Shown: piece after piece, positions 35,079 to 44,914 of the stretch
Position numbering within the stretch: the first letter of the stretch is position 1
Layout of the letters: each line of letters opens with the position of its first letter
Source of the DNA: Hygrophila difformis
Lineage: Eukaryota > Streptophyta > Magnoliopsida > Lamiales > Acanthaceae
Length of the DNA stretch: 64,000 nucleotides
Reading direction: 5' to 3'
NCBI GenBank assembly: GCA_030278955.1
Contig: JAOANR010000003.1
Span: 52,610,902 to 52,674,901, forward strand
The notes under the pieces: generated by a model
Seen by the model: only the letters and a program-made list of their open reading frames with translations
What the model was told of the DNA's origin: nothing
Databases searched by the model: none
Translations under genes and position numbers: made by a program

Positions 35079-36674
35079 CTAATCCCATACTGATGGATAA
35101 TATTTCTTCATGTATCTCGCATTAACTGGATTTGACATCTGCTCACCATTTTCGTCCACCAGAACGTATGCTCCATTCGGTAATCTTGTATGAACAATAA
35201 ATGGTCCCTCCCAATTGGGACTCCACTTACCTAATCGGCCATCCTTCTGCTTAGGCGGCCATATAACTTTCCAAACTAAGTCTCCAACTTCAAACCGCTT
35301 AAGACGAATTCGCTTATTGTACCAATCGGCCACAATATCTTTATTTTTCTGCAAATTCTCAAAGGCCTGCACCCGATTGGAATTTATCTCCAATAACTCA
35401 TCTTTCATCGCACGATCATACTGTTCGGCCGACATTGAATCCGCCTGGCTTGTTCTCAAAGTCGGCACTGTTATTTCGGCTGGCAATACTGCATCCATTC
35501 CATAAGTCAGCCGAAATGGTGTGAACCCAGTAGCTGAAGTTTTAGCATTTCGATAAGCCCACAATGCTTCAGATAACTTCTCGTGCCATTTTCTTGGCTG
35601 ATCTTCAATCATTTTCTTTATAATTCCGATTAGCTGTTTGTTTGTGGCCTCTGCTTGCCCATTTCCTTGCGGGTAATATGGCGACGAATGCACAATTTTT
35701 ATCCCGTATTCGTCTGCAAAGGCCTTGACTTTTTCTCCCACAAATACAGTTCCTCTATCTGTTAGAATCGTCTGTGGGATCCTGAATCTATAAATCAACT
35801 GTCTCTTAATAAACTCAATCACCTCCTCCTGTGAAATGCTGACATACGCCTGAGCTTCGGCCCATTTTGTGAAGTAATCTGTTGCCACTAGCACGAACTC
35901 ATGTCTTTTCGACGAAGAGGGATGAACTTTTCCTATGATGTCCATGGCCCATCCTCTGAATGGCCATGGTTTGATCATTATATGTAATTCTTCGGCCGGT
36001 AACTTCTGAATCGGCCCATGTTTTTGACATTCGGTGCATCCTCTTGCATATTTTTCACAATCAGGACCCATATTCGGCCAATAATATCCCAGCCGAATAA
36101 TACTCCACTTCATCGATTTTCCTGCCCGATGCGCACCGCGTATTCCTTCATGAACCTCTCCCATTACCCTTCTAGCGTCCTCCTCTCCGACGCATCTGAG
36201 CAATATTCCGTCAATAGCACGCTTGAATAATAATCCTCCTATTATGACGTAGTCCATCGCTTTCCGTTTTTCGGCTGGATTAGCCTCCGAAGGATCTTCT
36301 AATGTCTGTGCTATCTTTTTTATCCATTCGGCCTTCTCTGTTTCGGCCAAACGTACTTCTACATTTCCTGCTATCGGCATCAACCGATATTTAGCTGCAT
36401 GTTGAGCCAATTCATTGGCTACTTCATTCTTTTCTCTCGGGATATATTCAATGTACACTTCATCAAATTCTTCCAACAAAGCAACCGCTTCTTCATACAA
36501 TCTAATCAACTGAGAACTCTTAACCGAAAAATCGCCTAGCAATTGCTGAACAACTACTTGCGAGTCTCCTTTGACCATGATTGCTCTGACCCCTTCTTCT
36601 ATCAACCGTTGTAATCCCGAAATTAACGCTTTATATTCAGCTTGGTTATTCGTATATGACTCTGGCAGTTGCAC
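35079..36674 (-). pseudogene. Tat pol, 3' part (second RNase H and integrase)
   Basis: A 531-residue open frame. It begins inside an archaeal-type RNase H (NNQAEYKALISGL, then KGDSQVVVQQL) and continues through the integrase zinc domain (HEGIRGAHRAG, CTECQKHG) and the DDE core (ATDYFTKWAEA, ILTDRGTVF). It ends with a C-terminal domain at TAA/TGA 35079. The frame is open but is separated from upstream pol by a deletion/frameshift near 36750. The RNase H N-terminus (GVGAGFTLQTPEGK) is readable just upstream in the same frame. Confidence 0.9.
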
Positions 36675-38097
36675 GAAATATTTGTATATCTTGCCCTCCG
36701 GTGTTTGTAGGGTAAACCCTGCTCCAACTCCTGAAGCGGCTTACTTCGGCGTCCCTTAGGATTCGGCTAAGATAGTAGATCGCCCGATCCCTTCCTTCAT
36801 CGTCTTCTTGCGCCAGTAATGCTCCAATAGATTCTTCGGCCGCTGCTATATACAACTTCAATGGCCGTCCTAAAATTGGAGGAACCAACACAGGCGGATT
36901 CATCAAATCCTGCTTCAATTGTTTGAAGGCTTTTTGTTGGTCGACTCCCCATTTGAACTCCTCTTCCTTCTTCAACCTCAATAAATCGGTTAGTGGTTTC
37001 GACTTTCCAGCCGCATTTGCTAAGAATCGTCTCAGAAAACCGATCTTTCCAATAAACTTCTGTAGACTCTTCTTATCATGTGGAGGTTTGGCTTCTTGGA
37101 TAGCCCTGGTTTTGTTCGCATCAACTTCAATTCCTTTGTTATGTACCAGGAACCCGAGAAAATTTCCTGCCTGTACTCCGAAAGCACACTTGGCTGGATT
37201 CATCTTGACTCCATGCAGCCTCATCCTCATGAACACCTTCCGCAAATCGTTCAAGTGGCTTTCGATATCTTTGGATCGGACCATGACGTCATCGATATAG
37301 ACTTCAACACAATCCCCTATGAGGTCATGGAAAACATAGTTCATGGCTCTCTGGTATGTAGCTCCTGCATTCTTCAGTCCGAACGGCATCACCACCCATT
37401 CATATATCCCTATGGCACCAGGGCACCGAAATGCAGTCTTGTGAACGTCTTCTTCGGCCATAAAAATTTGGTTGTATCCGGAATATCCATCCATAAAAGA
37501 TAGCATCCCCTGTTTTGCGGCCGAATCAATCAACAAGTCAACAATAGGCATCATATACTCATCTTTTGGAGTGGCTATATTAAGATTCCTGAAATCAATA
37601 CAAACTCTCAATTTTCCATTCTTCTTTATTACAGGAACGATATTTGATAGCCATTCTACATATTTAGCTGGCCTAACAAATCTGGCCGCTAACAATTTCT
37701 CTATTTCTTCTTTTATTTTTGGGACTAATTAAGGCGCTGCCCTCCTGGCCGGCTGTTTATGCGGCCTGAACCCTTCTTTAATAGGCAGTCTGTGCTCTAC
37801 AATCGACCGCTCCAATCCTGGCATCTCTGTATAGTCCCATGCGAAACAATCCTTGAATTCGACTAGAACCTCCTTGAATCGGCTTGTCATCTGTTGATCA
37901 AGATTTGCACTCAGCGGGATCTCCCTCGGGTGTTCGTCTGTACCAACATTGACCATTTTCAAGGGGTCTTGAGCTTTGAAATCCGGCGTTCGCTTTGGAA
38001 TTGCGTCTATTAAATCGCTCCATCCTGCTTTGTCGTCTGAAACTCCGAGTTCGGCCGATTCGAACTCGGTCGTTTGATTCGGTTGTGCCTCCATCAT
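36646..38097 (-). pseudogene. Tat pol, 5' part (reverse transcriptase)
   Basis: The frame opens at 38097, overlapping the gag-protease stop, and carries a single nonsense TAA (37731-37729) between the linker and the reverse transcriptase. Reverse transcriptase motifs follow: IDFRNLN near 37590, YIDDVMVRSK near 37290. Near 36750 the frame jumps from RILRDAE directly into out-of-frame RNase H sequence. The usual connection domain and first RNase H are therefore lost by deletion. Both defects would block replication. Confidence 0.88.
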
Positions 38098-41000
38098 TTA
38101 CTTTCTTCTTCGACTGGCCGTTCATCGGCCTGGTATCTGATTTCAAACCCCAAATCTGTCCAATCACACTCGATCACCAGCGGGTACCGATCCCCTACCA
38201 CCGCTAGGAATGGTTGTATCGGTTCTTCATATAACACCGCATCAATTCGTCCGGCTGAGCTGACTGGAAATGGAGGTTGATCCCCATCTACTTCTTCTAC
38301 TGTGCCATCCTTTTTCCAGAACCATACTTTCTGGTGAAGCGTTGATGGCAAACATCGGGATGTATGAATCCAGCATCGGCCTAATAGGGCCGCATACGGG
38401 ACTTCTGCATCTACCACGAAGAACATGGTCGGAATTGATATTGTTCCGACTGTTACATCCACCAATATACATCCTTCAGCCGCAGTTTGAGCCCCCACAA
38501 AACTCATTACCTTCATTCTCGTAGGGAGTAAATCTTCCTTCGAACGGCCTATCTTCGTTAGCGTGGATAGGGGCATGATATTAACTGTGGCTCCACCGTC
38601 GATAAACATTCTTCTAAGTGGACTCCCATTGACCCAACCTTTAACGTATAAAGGCCTCACATGCTGGGACATCTTCGCAGTTGGAGGCAAAATCGTACCT
38701 GGTTGAGCTTCTGGAACAAATGCTTTATATCCTTCCTCAAACGATTTCTCTATTTCGGCTTCCGGCCGAAATACTTCAAGTTTATCGAAACAAAAGTCCA
38801 CTATGGGTTCTTCATCACCATAGTATTCTCCATCCTTCTGACAAAAAACCACAGCTGGTTCGGAATCCGACCAGTACTCCTCTTTCTCTTCGGTGGTTAC
38901 CGTCACCATATTCGCGCTAGATCCGAAGTCGAACTTAAACTGCCCAACAGGGGGTGTATCACTATTCGGAATGATAGTTGTCTTTGGTTTCCACTCCCTG
39001 GTTCGGACTGGTCTAGGCTTCCATTCTTCTTTCGATTTCGGCTGCTCACTTTCAATTTTCGGCTGTATTACTTTCGGCCAAAATTCAGTTTTGTTCTTTA
39101 GCCGATCCTGTCCTTCTTTCGGCTTCCTCTCTTCTTTGGATTCGGATTTCGAACGAGCCGAAAATACCCTATTGAGTACTCGTCCCCCCGAGAACGAACA
39201 GTCATCAGGGAAGTCCTCTTCCATATGCATCATATCATACTCCTCCTGCTCAGAAACAGCAGCTGCTTTAAGCCGTTGCATTCTTCGTTTGAAAGTACGA
39301 TATGATCCCTTTCCTTTTGGGACTTTTCTCTCCTCTGCCCTCCAAGCTGAATGGTCATACCGGCGTTGATCGAAATGCCTTCTTTCTGGAGAGTTTTGGA
39401 CCCATCGGCCTACCTGAGTATTTGCTGGTGGCCTTCTAAGCTTTTTCATTTCGGGACTAACAGCTTCTTCAGGGACTGTGATCTGTATCACAGTCTTTCC
39501 ATTCTGTTTATCGGCTGTTAACTTCATCTCTGAGTCCCATCCGTTGGTTATGATTTTCAACGTTGGTCTCTCACTGTTATCTCCGACCTCGATCTCCTGA
39601 TGTCTCTCCGATTGCTTGATCCACTCTTTCACCTCATAATTCCCCAATCGGTCAAAAACATCTGTAACTTTCTCTTTTCCCTTCGGAGATCCTAGCCTTT
39701 TCCATACTCCTGACTTCTGAGCCGATGGCCGATCCCCAAGCCGATCGTGCACAGAACTCTTGCTAGATGATGTTTGATCCCCCAATCGGTCATGCACCGA
39801 TTTGTTCTGATTGGGCTGCACCATCACCATGTTGGCAACTGGGAACGGATTCTTATCAATTGCCATAAGCCTCTCTGGGAACTTCAGCTTCCCATCATCG
39901 ACATGCTTCTGAATCAGCTTCCTAAAATGCCCACAAATCGCCGTGGAATGAGTAGCTGATCCGTGGAATCTGCACCATCCGGCCTCCAACTGATCCTTGG
40001 TAGACTGTGGATGGTTTCCTTTAAACTCTAGCAATCCATTCTTCTGGCAATAATCAAATATTTCGTCCATTTGTGACAAGTCGAAAGAGTAAAATCTTTG
40101 AGATTCATCTCCTCCTTCTTTCTCCTTGCCTCTGGCTGGCCGAAGTGCTAGACAAGTCATAGGCTTTTTTATGATTAACTCTGCCCTTGCGACTTCGGCT
40201 AATGCAGGAACGTCTTCCGTATTGTACTCTTCCCGAATTTCACATCTATCCAGAGATTCAGCAAATGAGGCAGCTGACTGGATAGGTTGTGACCTTCCGC
40301 TCTGACTTCGGCTTGATTTGAAAGCCGCCTGTTCCGCCAAATATGTCTCCATCCTTATAGCTTCAGCCGTCAATTCGGCTACCGTCCTCGGTCTTGTTAC
40401 CATCAATCTGTCCTTAATGGCAAACTTCAAATTCTGCTTTAAGATTTGAATATATTCATGCTCAGGCAGCATTGTCTTCACCCGAGCCTTCACTGCATAA
40501 AATCTTTCAATGAATTCAGTAACCGATTCAGACGCCTTCTGCTTGGTTGACGTCAGATCAACTACCGAGACTTCCGGACTGGTATTATAGAATCGGTCAT
40601 GGAATAACCGCTCCATTTCGGCCCAAGTATTGACCGATCCCGCTGGCAAGTTAATGTACCATTCGAATGCTGGGCCAGTTAATGACAAACTGAACAATAT
40701 CAGCTTGTGAAAATCATTTTGCGCGATTCTGGTACATTGAGCTGTAAATCGGCCAATATGCTCGATGGTAGAGCGGCCGACTTCTCCAGAAAAAGTGTTA
40801 AAATCTGGAACCTTCACCCCTCTAGGCAGTGGATACTGCTCCTCAATGTAGTCTGGATAAGGTTTCCGATACATCGGCCTATTCTCCTGGCCGATGAGAT
40901 TCCCAAACTGTGTGCGAATAATCTCAGCAATAAGTTCTCTGTCAACCAGTTGTGGTGGATTCTGCTGAAGTGGTGCGTATTGTTGTTGAACCACTGGAGC

Positions 41001-41285
41001 AGGCGGTTGAACAGCTGGTTGAGGCGGTTGATTCTGTTGCTGATCGTACCTCTGCTGCGGAGGAACAAAAGGCCGAGCTCCATGCCCTCCTGGCGGCCTA
41101 AAGGCCTGCTGCTGAAAATTGTGAGGATTTTGCATCGCAGGTGGTGGATTTTGAGCTACTGGAGCTTGCTGCGCTCCCATCGGATACATACTCCTCGCGA
41201 TTTCGGCTCTAAACATGGCTGGCATCGCTGCCAAGATATTTCCCTCGATCTGACGAACTGAGTTAGTAACCGCCGCCTCCACCAT
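38094..41285 (-). CDS. Tat gag-protease
   Basis: A 1,063-residue open frame starting at ATG 41285. The N-terminus is glutamine/proline-rich. The retrotransposon gag core is about residues 180-310 (FEWYINLPAGSVNTWAEMER at about 210). A histidine/cysteine segment (GWCRFHGSATHSTAICGHF) lies at about 440. A long basic/acidic region follows. An aspartic protease with DGGAT is at about 895. The end overlaps the start of pol by four bases, as a separate frame. It is open throughout by eye. Confidence 0.88.
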   Translation of the reverse strand: MVEAAVTNSVRQIEGNILAAMPAMFRAEIARSMYPMGAQQAPVAQNPPPAMQNPHNFQQQAFRPPGGHGARPFVPPQQRYDQQQNQPPQPAVQPPAPVVQQQYAPLQQNPPQLVDRELIAEIIRTQFGNLIGQENRPMYRKPYPDYIEEQYPLPRGVKVPDFNTFSGEVGRSTIEHIGRFTAQCTRIAQNDFHKLILFSLSLTGPAFEWYINLPAGSVNTWAEMERLFHDRFYNTSPEVSVVDLTSTKQKASESVTEFIERFYAVKARVKTMLPEHEYIQILKQNLKFAIKDRLMVTRPRTVAELTAEAIRMETYLAEQAAFKSSRSQSGRSQPIQSAASFAESLDRCEIREEYNTEDVPALAEVARAELIIKKPMTCLALRPARGKEKEGGDESQRFYSFDLSQMDEIFDYCQKNGLLEFKGNHPQSTKDQLEAGWCRFHGSATHSTAICGHFRKLIQKHVDDGKLKFPERLMAIDKNPFPVANMVMVQPNQNKSVHDRLGDQTSSSKSSVHDRLGDRPSAQKSGVWKRLGSPKGKEKVTDVFDRLGNYEVKEWIKQSERHQEIEVGDNSERPTLKIITNGWDSEMKLTADKQNGKTVIQITVPEEAVSPEMKKLRRPPANTQVGRWVQNSPERRHFDQRRYDHSAWRAEERKVPKGKGSYRTFKRRMQRLKAAAVSEQEEYDMMHMEEDFPDDCSFSGGRVLNRVFSARSKSESKEERKPKEGQDRLKNKTEFWPKVIQPKIESEQPKSKEEWKPRPVRTREWKPKTTIIPNSDTPPVGQFKFDFGSSANMVTVTTEEKEEYWSDSEPAVVFCQKDGEYYGDEEPIVDFCFDKLEVFRPEAEIEKSFEEGYKAFVPEAQPGTILPPTAKMSQHVRPLYVKGWVNGSPLRRMFIDGGATVNIMPLSTLTKIGRSKEDLLPTRMKVMSFVGAQTAAEGCILVDVTVGTISIPTMFFVVDAEVPYAALLGRCWIHTSRCLPSTLHQKVWFWKKDGTVEEVDGDQPPFPVSSAGRIDAVLYEEPIQPFLAVVGDRYPLVIECDWTDLGFEIRYQADERPVEEESK

Positions 41286-41477
41286 AAATTGAACCTGATC
41301 TCGGAATCGCGGGGTTAAATCATCGTTTGAAAACTCCTGATTATGGAAATGTTATGGTCCGGGGAACCCTGGGGGGAATTCTCCGGCTTCTGGTGCGCGC
41401 TCTTCCTGAATCGGCGGCAAATCAGTCCTCGCCGCCGTGTTTGCTGCTGGAGTTGCTTGTTCAAACGCCATTTTGCG

Positions 41478-41494
41478 TCCCACTGGGCGTGCCA
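41478..41494 (-). promoter_or_regulatory. Candidate Tat primer-binding site
   Basis: On the minus strand TGGCACGCCCAGTGGGA lies one base inside the 5' LTR. It begins TGG as expected for pairing with a tRNA CCA end; I could not assign the tRNA. Confidence 0.65.
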
Positions 41495-41495
41495 C

Positions 41496-42155
41496 TGTTT
41501 GGCTCGGGTGTAGCCAAGGACCTTTTTCTCCTCAAGGGAGGCTACCGGAAAAGGATCAAACCGATTACGGGTTCGGATTAACAATAATGCGCCCACAATT
41601 GACTGAATCTTCTTTGAATTGATCAACAATAACAAGATACAACGGAGAATCTGCCTGTTGTTAAGAAACAACGGCGGAATTCACCAAAAACAGGGAACCA
41701 AACTACCAGCTGCTAAGGAGCAACGGTGGATTTGGAAATGGTAACCGCTACAAACTAGGCTAGATTCTAAGGAAAGCTGTAAAGGAAAGCTGTAAAGAAA
41801 GCAGTAAAGATAACAAGGAATTAAAATTGATAAAAGGAATTTGGGGGTTGGATTGATCTCTCTGATTTTGAGTGTGTTGACCCCTATTTATAGCCGGAGC
41901 TGGAATAACCGCTCTCCGGCTAACTCCTCTGAGCCGAATTCTTTCTCTCTTCAATTCGGTTGTTTTGGTTTCGGCTGTTTCTTCCCATTTCGGCCGAAAT
42001 CTTCACCAGCCTCGATTCCCTCCCTTCGGTTTACTATGTACTTTCGGCCTTACTAATCTTGAGCCCATCTTCTTTTGAGACTTCCTCTTTCTTCTGGCCC
42101 ATGTCTTATGGCCCAATAGCTCTTTCGCGGCCCATTATTCCATATGGCCCCAACA
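41496..42155 (-). repeat. Tat 5' LTR (660 bp)
   Basis: It has the same termini as the left LTR and about three mismatches. The TATA box is at about 41884-41892 (minus strand GGCTATAAATAGGGG), the likely promoter of the element. Confidence 0.94.
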
Positions 42156-42752
42156 ATACTCCTATCCGTAGAACATATCAAGGGATTGATTAAATGGACA
42201 GTATTGCCTATTTGCCCTCCAGATTTTGAAATAAGCATGTCATGGTGAATAATCCAAGCCGTCGGTCAATGTTTCGTATCCAACAGTGATCACCAACTTG
42301 CCTTAGTTGCATTTACCAATATTATTAATCTAAACCGTTAACCAGTCTTGAGATAATTAAATCCAGGTTTAATATTGGCCGTCAATTCAAGGCTGCTAAA
42401 TCAGCAGAGGGCATTTTTGTCCATATAGAAACAATGTGAGCATTAGCAGCAGCCCTTGGCTTTTGTTTTACGTATAAGATTGTAGCAAAACTCACTAGTA
42501 AAAACTAAACACAATACTCTCATGTATCAAAGAAAAGGAACAGCTTCCCACAAAAGGCCAACTCAAACCTCATGCTAAGGCAGCTTCTTAATAATAATTA
42601 GCTATAGCACCATAACAATAATAAGAAGCATGCAGGTGAACTTTGGCAAGGAAAGATGCGATGACACATTTTCGTCGAAAATGTGTCATCACCTAAATCC
42701 TAGTCGCCTCTCCACGTTTGTTGAGCATTTCCTTGCCTGGGTTGTGAAGACT
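42156..42752. other. Unassigned sequence right of the Tat element
   Basis: It starts with the ATACT target duplication. No gene was recognised. It contains a 31-bp near-perfect palindrome at 42660-42690. Confidence 0.5.
42660..42690. repeat. 31-bp perfect inverted repeat
   Basis: GATGACACATTTTCG and its reverse complement flank a single T. It may be a transposon subterminal palindrome or a foldback remnant. Confidence 0.85.
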
Positions 42753-42965
42753 AGGGGTTATTAACGAGTAGAGCTACTCGAAATCGACTCGGGACTCTGC
42801 TCGGAAAAAACTCGACTCGTACTCGAAAAATTCGAGTCGAGTCGAGTAGTCGAGTATTTAATCGAGTATCGAGCTCGAGCTCGACTACAAGGTTAAGATA
42901 CTCGTCGAGTATCGAGTACTCGACGAGTATCGAGTCGAGTACCGAGTCGAGTCGAGTACTTGACT
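42753..42965. repeat. CGAGT-rich block resembling a hAT-type element end
   Basis: It begins AGGGGTTATTAACGAG and is packed with CTCGA/GAGTCGAGT/CGAGTACTCG motifs. Plant hAT-like elements often start near TAGGGGTG...CGAG with such repeats. A similar CTCGAGCTCGAG block at about 44381-44465 could be the opposite end, cut by Copia-2. Assignment is tentative. Confidence 0.35.
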
Positions 42966-43103
42966 CATTTTTAAAAAAAATTAATTTTTTCATATATTTT
43001 ATATTTTTAATACTCCTTCTACTTTTATTTATTGTCCACTTTCATTTTGATCCATTAATAAATTCATGTTTAAATTTAAAAATAAAATATTATTAACTAA
43101 AAT

Positions 43104-43117
43104 AATTATTTAAATAT
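43104..43117. other. Target-site duplication of the p23 retrocopy, left copy
   Basis: AATTATTTAAATAT is repeated exactly at 44084-44097, directly after the poly-A tract. Confidence 0.85.
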
Positions 43118-44085
43118 GAGACGCTCCAACTACTTATTTACCAGTTTGCTTCCGCTAGGGTTTTGTATACACTCTCCTTTCTTACTCGGCTCCTCGCAAT
43201 TCCACCCTTCAAAATGAGCCGACATCCTGAAGTGAAGTGGGCAGAGAGGGAGGACAAGGTATATCTAACTGTGCTATTACCCGATACCAAAAATCCCAAA
43301 GTCAATGTTGATCCTGATGGAACATTCACGTTTACTGCCTCTGCTGGGACAGACAACAACGAATATGAGCTAAAATTAGACCTTCTTGATAAAGTTAATG
43401 TGCAGGAATCCAAAATAAACATAGGTCCTAGGAACATAGTCTGTGTCTTGGAGAAGGCAGAACCAAAATGGTGGAAGAAGTTGTTACGTGGAGATGGAAA
43501 GGCACCGCACTACGTGAAAGTAGATTGGGATAAATGGGTTGATGAGGATGATGAGACTGGACCTGCTGATATTGATATGGGTGGCATGGACTTTTCGAAA
43601 TTTGGCGACATGGGTGGCATGGGTGGTTTGGGCGGCATGGGTGGTCTTGAAGGTCTGGGCGGCATGGGTGGTATGGGAGGCCTGGGTGGTATGGGAGGTC
43701 TGGGCGATCTGGGAGATGATGCTATGGGAGATGACTTCGAGGACAGTGACGAAGAAGAGGTCAAGAACCAGCCAGAAGAGAAAAATAAGGATGTGAAGGA
43801 AGCGGGAGAAGGTTCAACGGACAAAGCAGCAGGGAGTGCGGCGAGTTCATGAAGAAAGAGGCACTACTACTTAGTTGATTATGTTTCTACTAAAACACTT
43901 TGGTTAAAGGAATAGTAGTCTTGTTGGGTGAGTGAACCATTGTCTGATTGGATTTTAAAGTTGTTTTATTATTATTATCTGGTGTTGTAATTTTTATTTA
44001 AGTTTGTGGGTTTGGCACATTTTAAAATGGTGGATGGTATTTTGATGCTTGCTTGCTAGCAGCCCTCAAAAAAAAAAAAAAAAAA
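43118..44085 (+). mobile_element. Processed retrocopy of a p23 co-chaperone mRNA
   Basis: It is an intronless copy with 5' leader, coding region, about 215-bp 3' UTR and an 18-base poly-A (44068-44085), bounded by a 14-bp target duplication. These are the marks of LINE-mediated retroposition of an mRNA. The 5' leader holds CTAGGGTTTT, a telo-box-like motif common in plant housekeeping genes. Confidence 0.85.
43214..43852 (+). CDS. p23-like HSP90 co-chaperone, retrocopy with intact frame
   Basis: A 212-residue frame from ATG 43214 (MSRHPEVKWAE) to TGA 43852. Residues about 3-90 form a CS/p23 domain with VYLTVLLPDTK, ELKLDLLDKV and WWKKLLR. That domain binds the HSP90 N-terminal region and slows its ATPase. 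A glycine/methionine-rich GGMGG repeat follows (about 125-175), then an acidic C-terminal tail, as in plant p23-1-type proteins (the canonical length is slightly longer). The start is set by homology; an upstream in-frame TTG is not plausible. No internal stops or frameshifts are seen. Whether it is expressed is unknown, since it lost its introns and native promoter. Confidence 0.85.
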   Translation: MSRHPEVKWAEREDKVYLTVLLPDTKNPKVNVDPDGTFTFTASAGTDNNEYELKLDLLDKVNVQESKINIGPRNIVCVLEKAEPKWWKKLLRGDGKAPHYVKVDWDKWVDEDDETGPADIDMGGMDFSKFGDMGGMGGLGGMGGLEGLGGMGGMGGLGGMGGLGDLGDDAMGDDFEDSDEEEVKNQPEEKNKDVKEAGEGSTDKAAGSAASS

Positions 44086-44122
44086 TTATTTAAATATAAA
44101 AATAACAGAAAAATAAAATGAA

Positions 44123-44264
44123 TTAGCTACTAAATGGTTTCGGTCGCAAATTCAGTCGCTAACTAGCTACTAAATGATTTCGGTCGTAAATTCGGTTGTT
44201 AACTAGCTAATGAACGATTTTGATCGCAAATTCTGGTCGCTATACTGAAATTTTTCTTGTAGTG
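44123..44264. mobile_element. CACTA transposon right terminus with subterminal repeats
   Basis: The segment ends TTTTTCTTGTAGTG (44251-44264), the reverse complement of the common plant CACTA end CACTACAAGAAAAA. Before it lie three approximately 40-bp direct repeats (44123, 44164, 44204), each AGCTACTAAATGRTTTCGGTCG-like. No left CACTA end was found, so this is probably a remnant. Confidence 0.65.
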
Positions 44265-44465
44265 TAAATTTTACAATAACTAGTCAAATATTTATATATC
44301 AAATTGAATCAATTTTTTATGTCATAGTTCCAAAATTTAAAATCAACACACACAAATGTAAAAAAAAAAAAAAAAAATTCAAGCTTGAACTATCGAACTC
44401 GATGGTACTCGAGCTCGAGCTCGAGAAAATGTAAAAAAAAAAAAGAGTTCGAGCTACTCAAGCTA

Positions 44466-44884
44466 GAATTTTTACAGCAGGTGCGGGACATCTTGTTCTT
44501 CATTTTGTACGGTGGAGATCGAATTTCAACGGTTAGAAATTTTTGTATAATTTTCTGTTCGGGGCTGCAGTTTTGAGTTCTTATTTTCCGATTTGGTGTT
44601 CTTGGTGGAGTTTGAGTTTGTGGTGACTTTGTGTTGTTGTAAGGCCACATCTTTGGTTGTGATTTGGCAGACTTTGGTGTAATCTCTTTTGGTGATAGTG
44701 GATTTGAGATATGCTCAAGAGCCTCGTGGTTTTTACCTTTCGAATTGGAAGGGTTTTCCACATAAATCCTTGTGTTCTTGTTTGTTTGTTTTTTGTTAAT
44801 GTTCCTGTGAAATTCTAACAACATGGGAATTAAGTGTCCGCTGCGAAATTTGAACTTGTGAAGTTATTTGGTGAATTCCCAACA
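44466..44884 (+). repeat. Copia-2 5' LTR, truncated
   Basis: It aligns with 49134-49552 from TTTTTACAG to TTCCCAACA with scattered mismatches. It begins abruptly next to CTCGAG-rich sequence. Confidence 0.85.
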
Positions 44885-44887
44885 GAG

Positions 44888-44898
44888 TGGTATCAGAG
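44888..44898 (+). promoter_or_regulatory. Copia-2 primer-binding site
   Basis: TGGTATCAGAG lies three bases after the LTR end, complementary to initiator methionine tRNA. Confidence 0.85.
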
Positions 44899-44914
44899 AT
44901 ATTGTTGTTAGAAT

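Larger units (their letters stand above)
29946..42155 (-). mobile_element. Complete Tat-type Ty3/Gypsy element with antisense plant mobile domain gene
   Basis: It spans 12,210 bp between perfect ATACT duplications (29941-29945 and 42156-42160). The two 660-bp LTRs differ at about three positions by eye. On the minus strand the order is 5' LTR (41496-42155), primer-binding site, gag-protease, reverse transcriptase, RNase H, integrase. A long segment carrying an opposite-strand gene follows, then the 3' LTR (29946-30605). The second, archaeal-type RNase H before integrase is a Tat-lineage trait. Pol has one stop and an internal deletion, so although young it is probably not autonomous. Confidence 0.93.

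Noticed and set aside
41315..41671. Minus-strand 118-residue frame across the Tat LTR edge
   Set aside because: It overlaps the LTR and primer-binding site, and the left LTR gives only a short version; treated as untranslated leader.
43011..43060. Stowaway-like MITE start (TACTCCTTCTAC...)
   Set aside because: It resembles mariner-type MITE ends, but no matching inverted end was found nearby.
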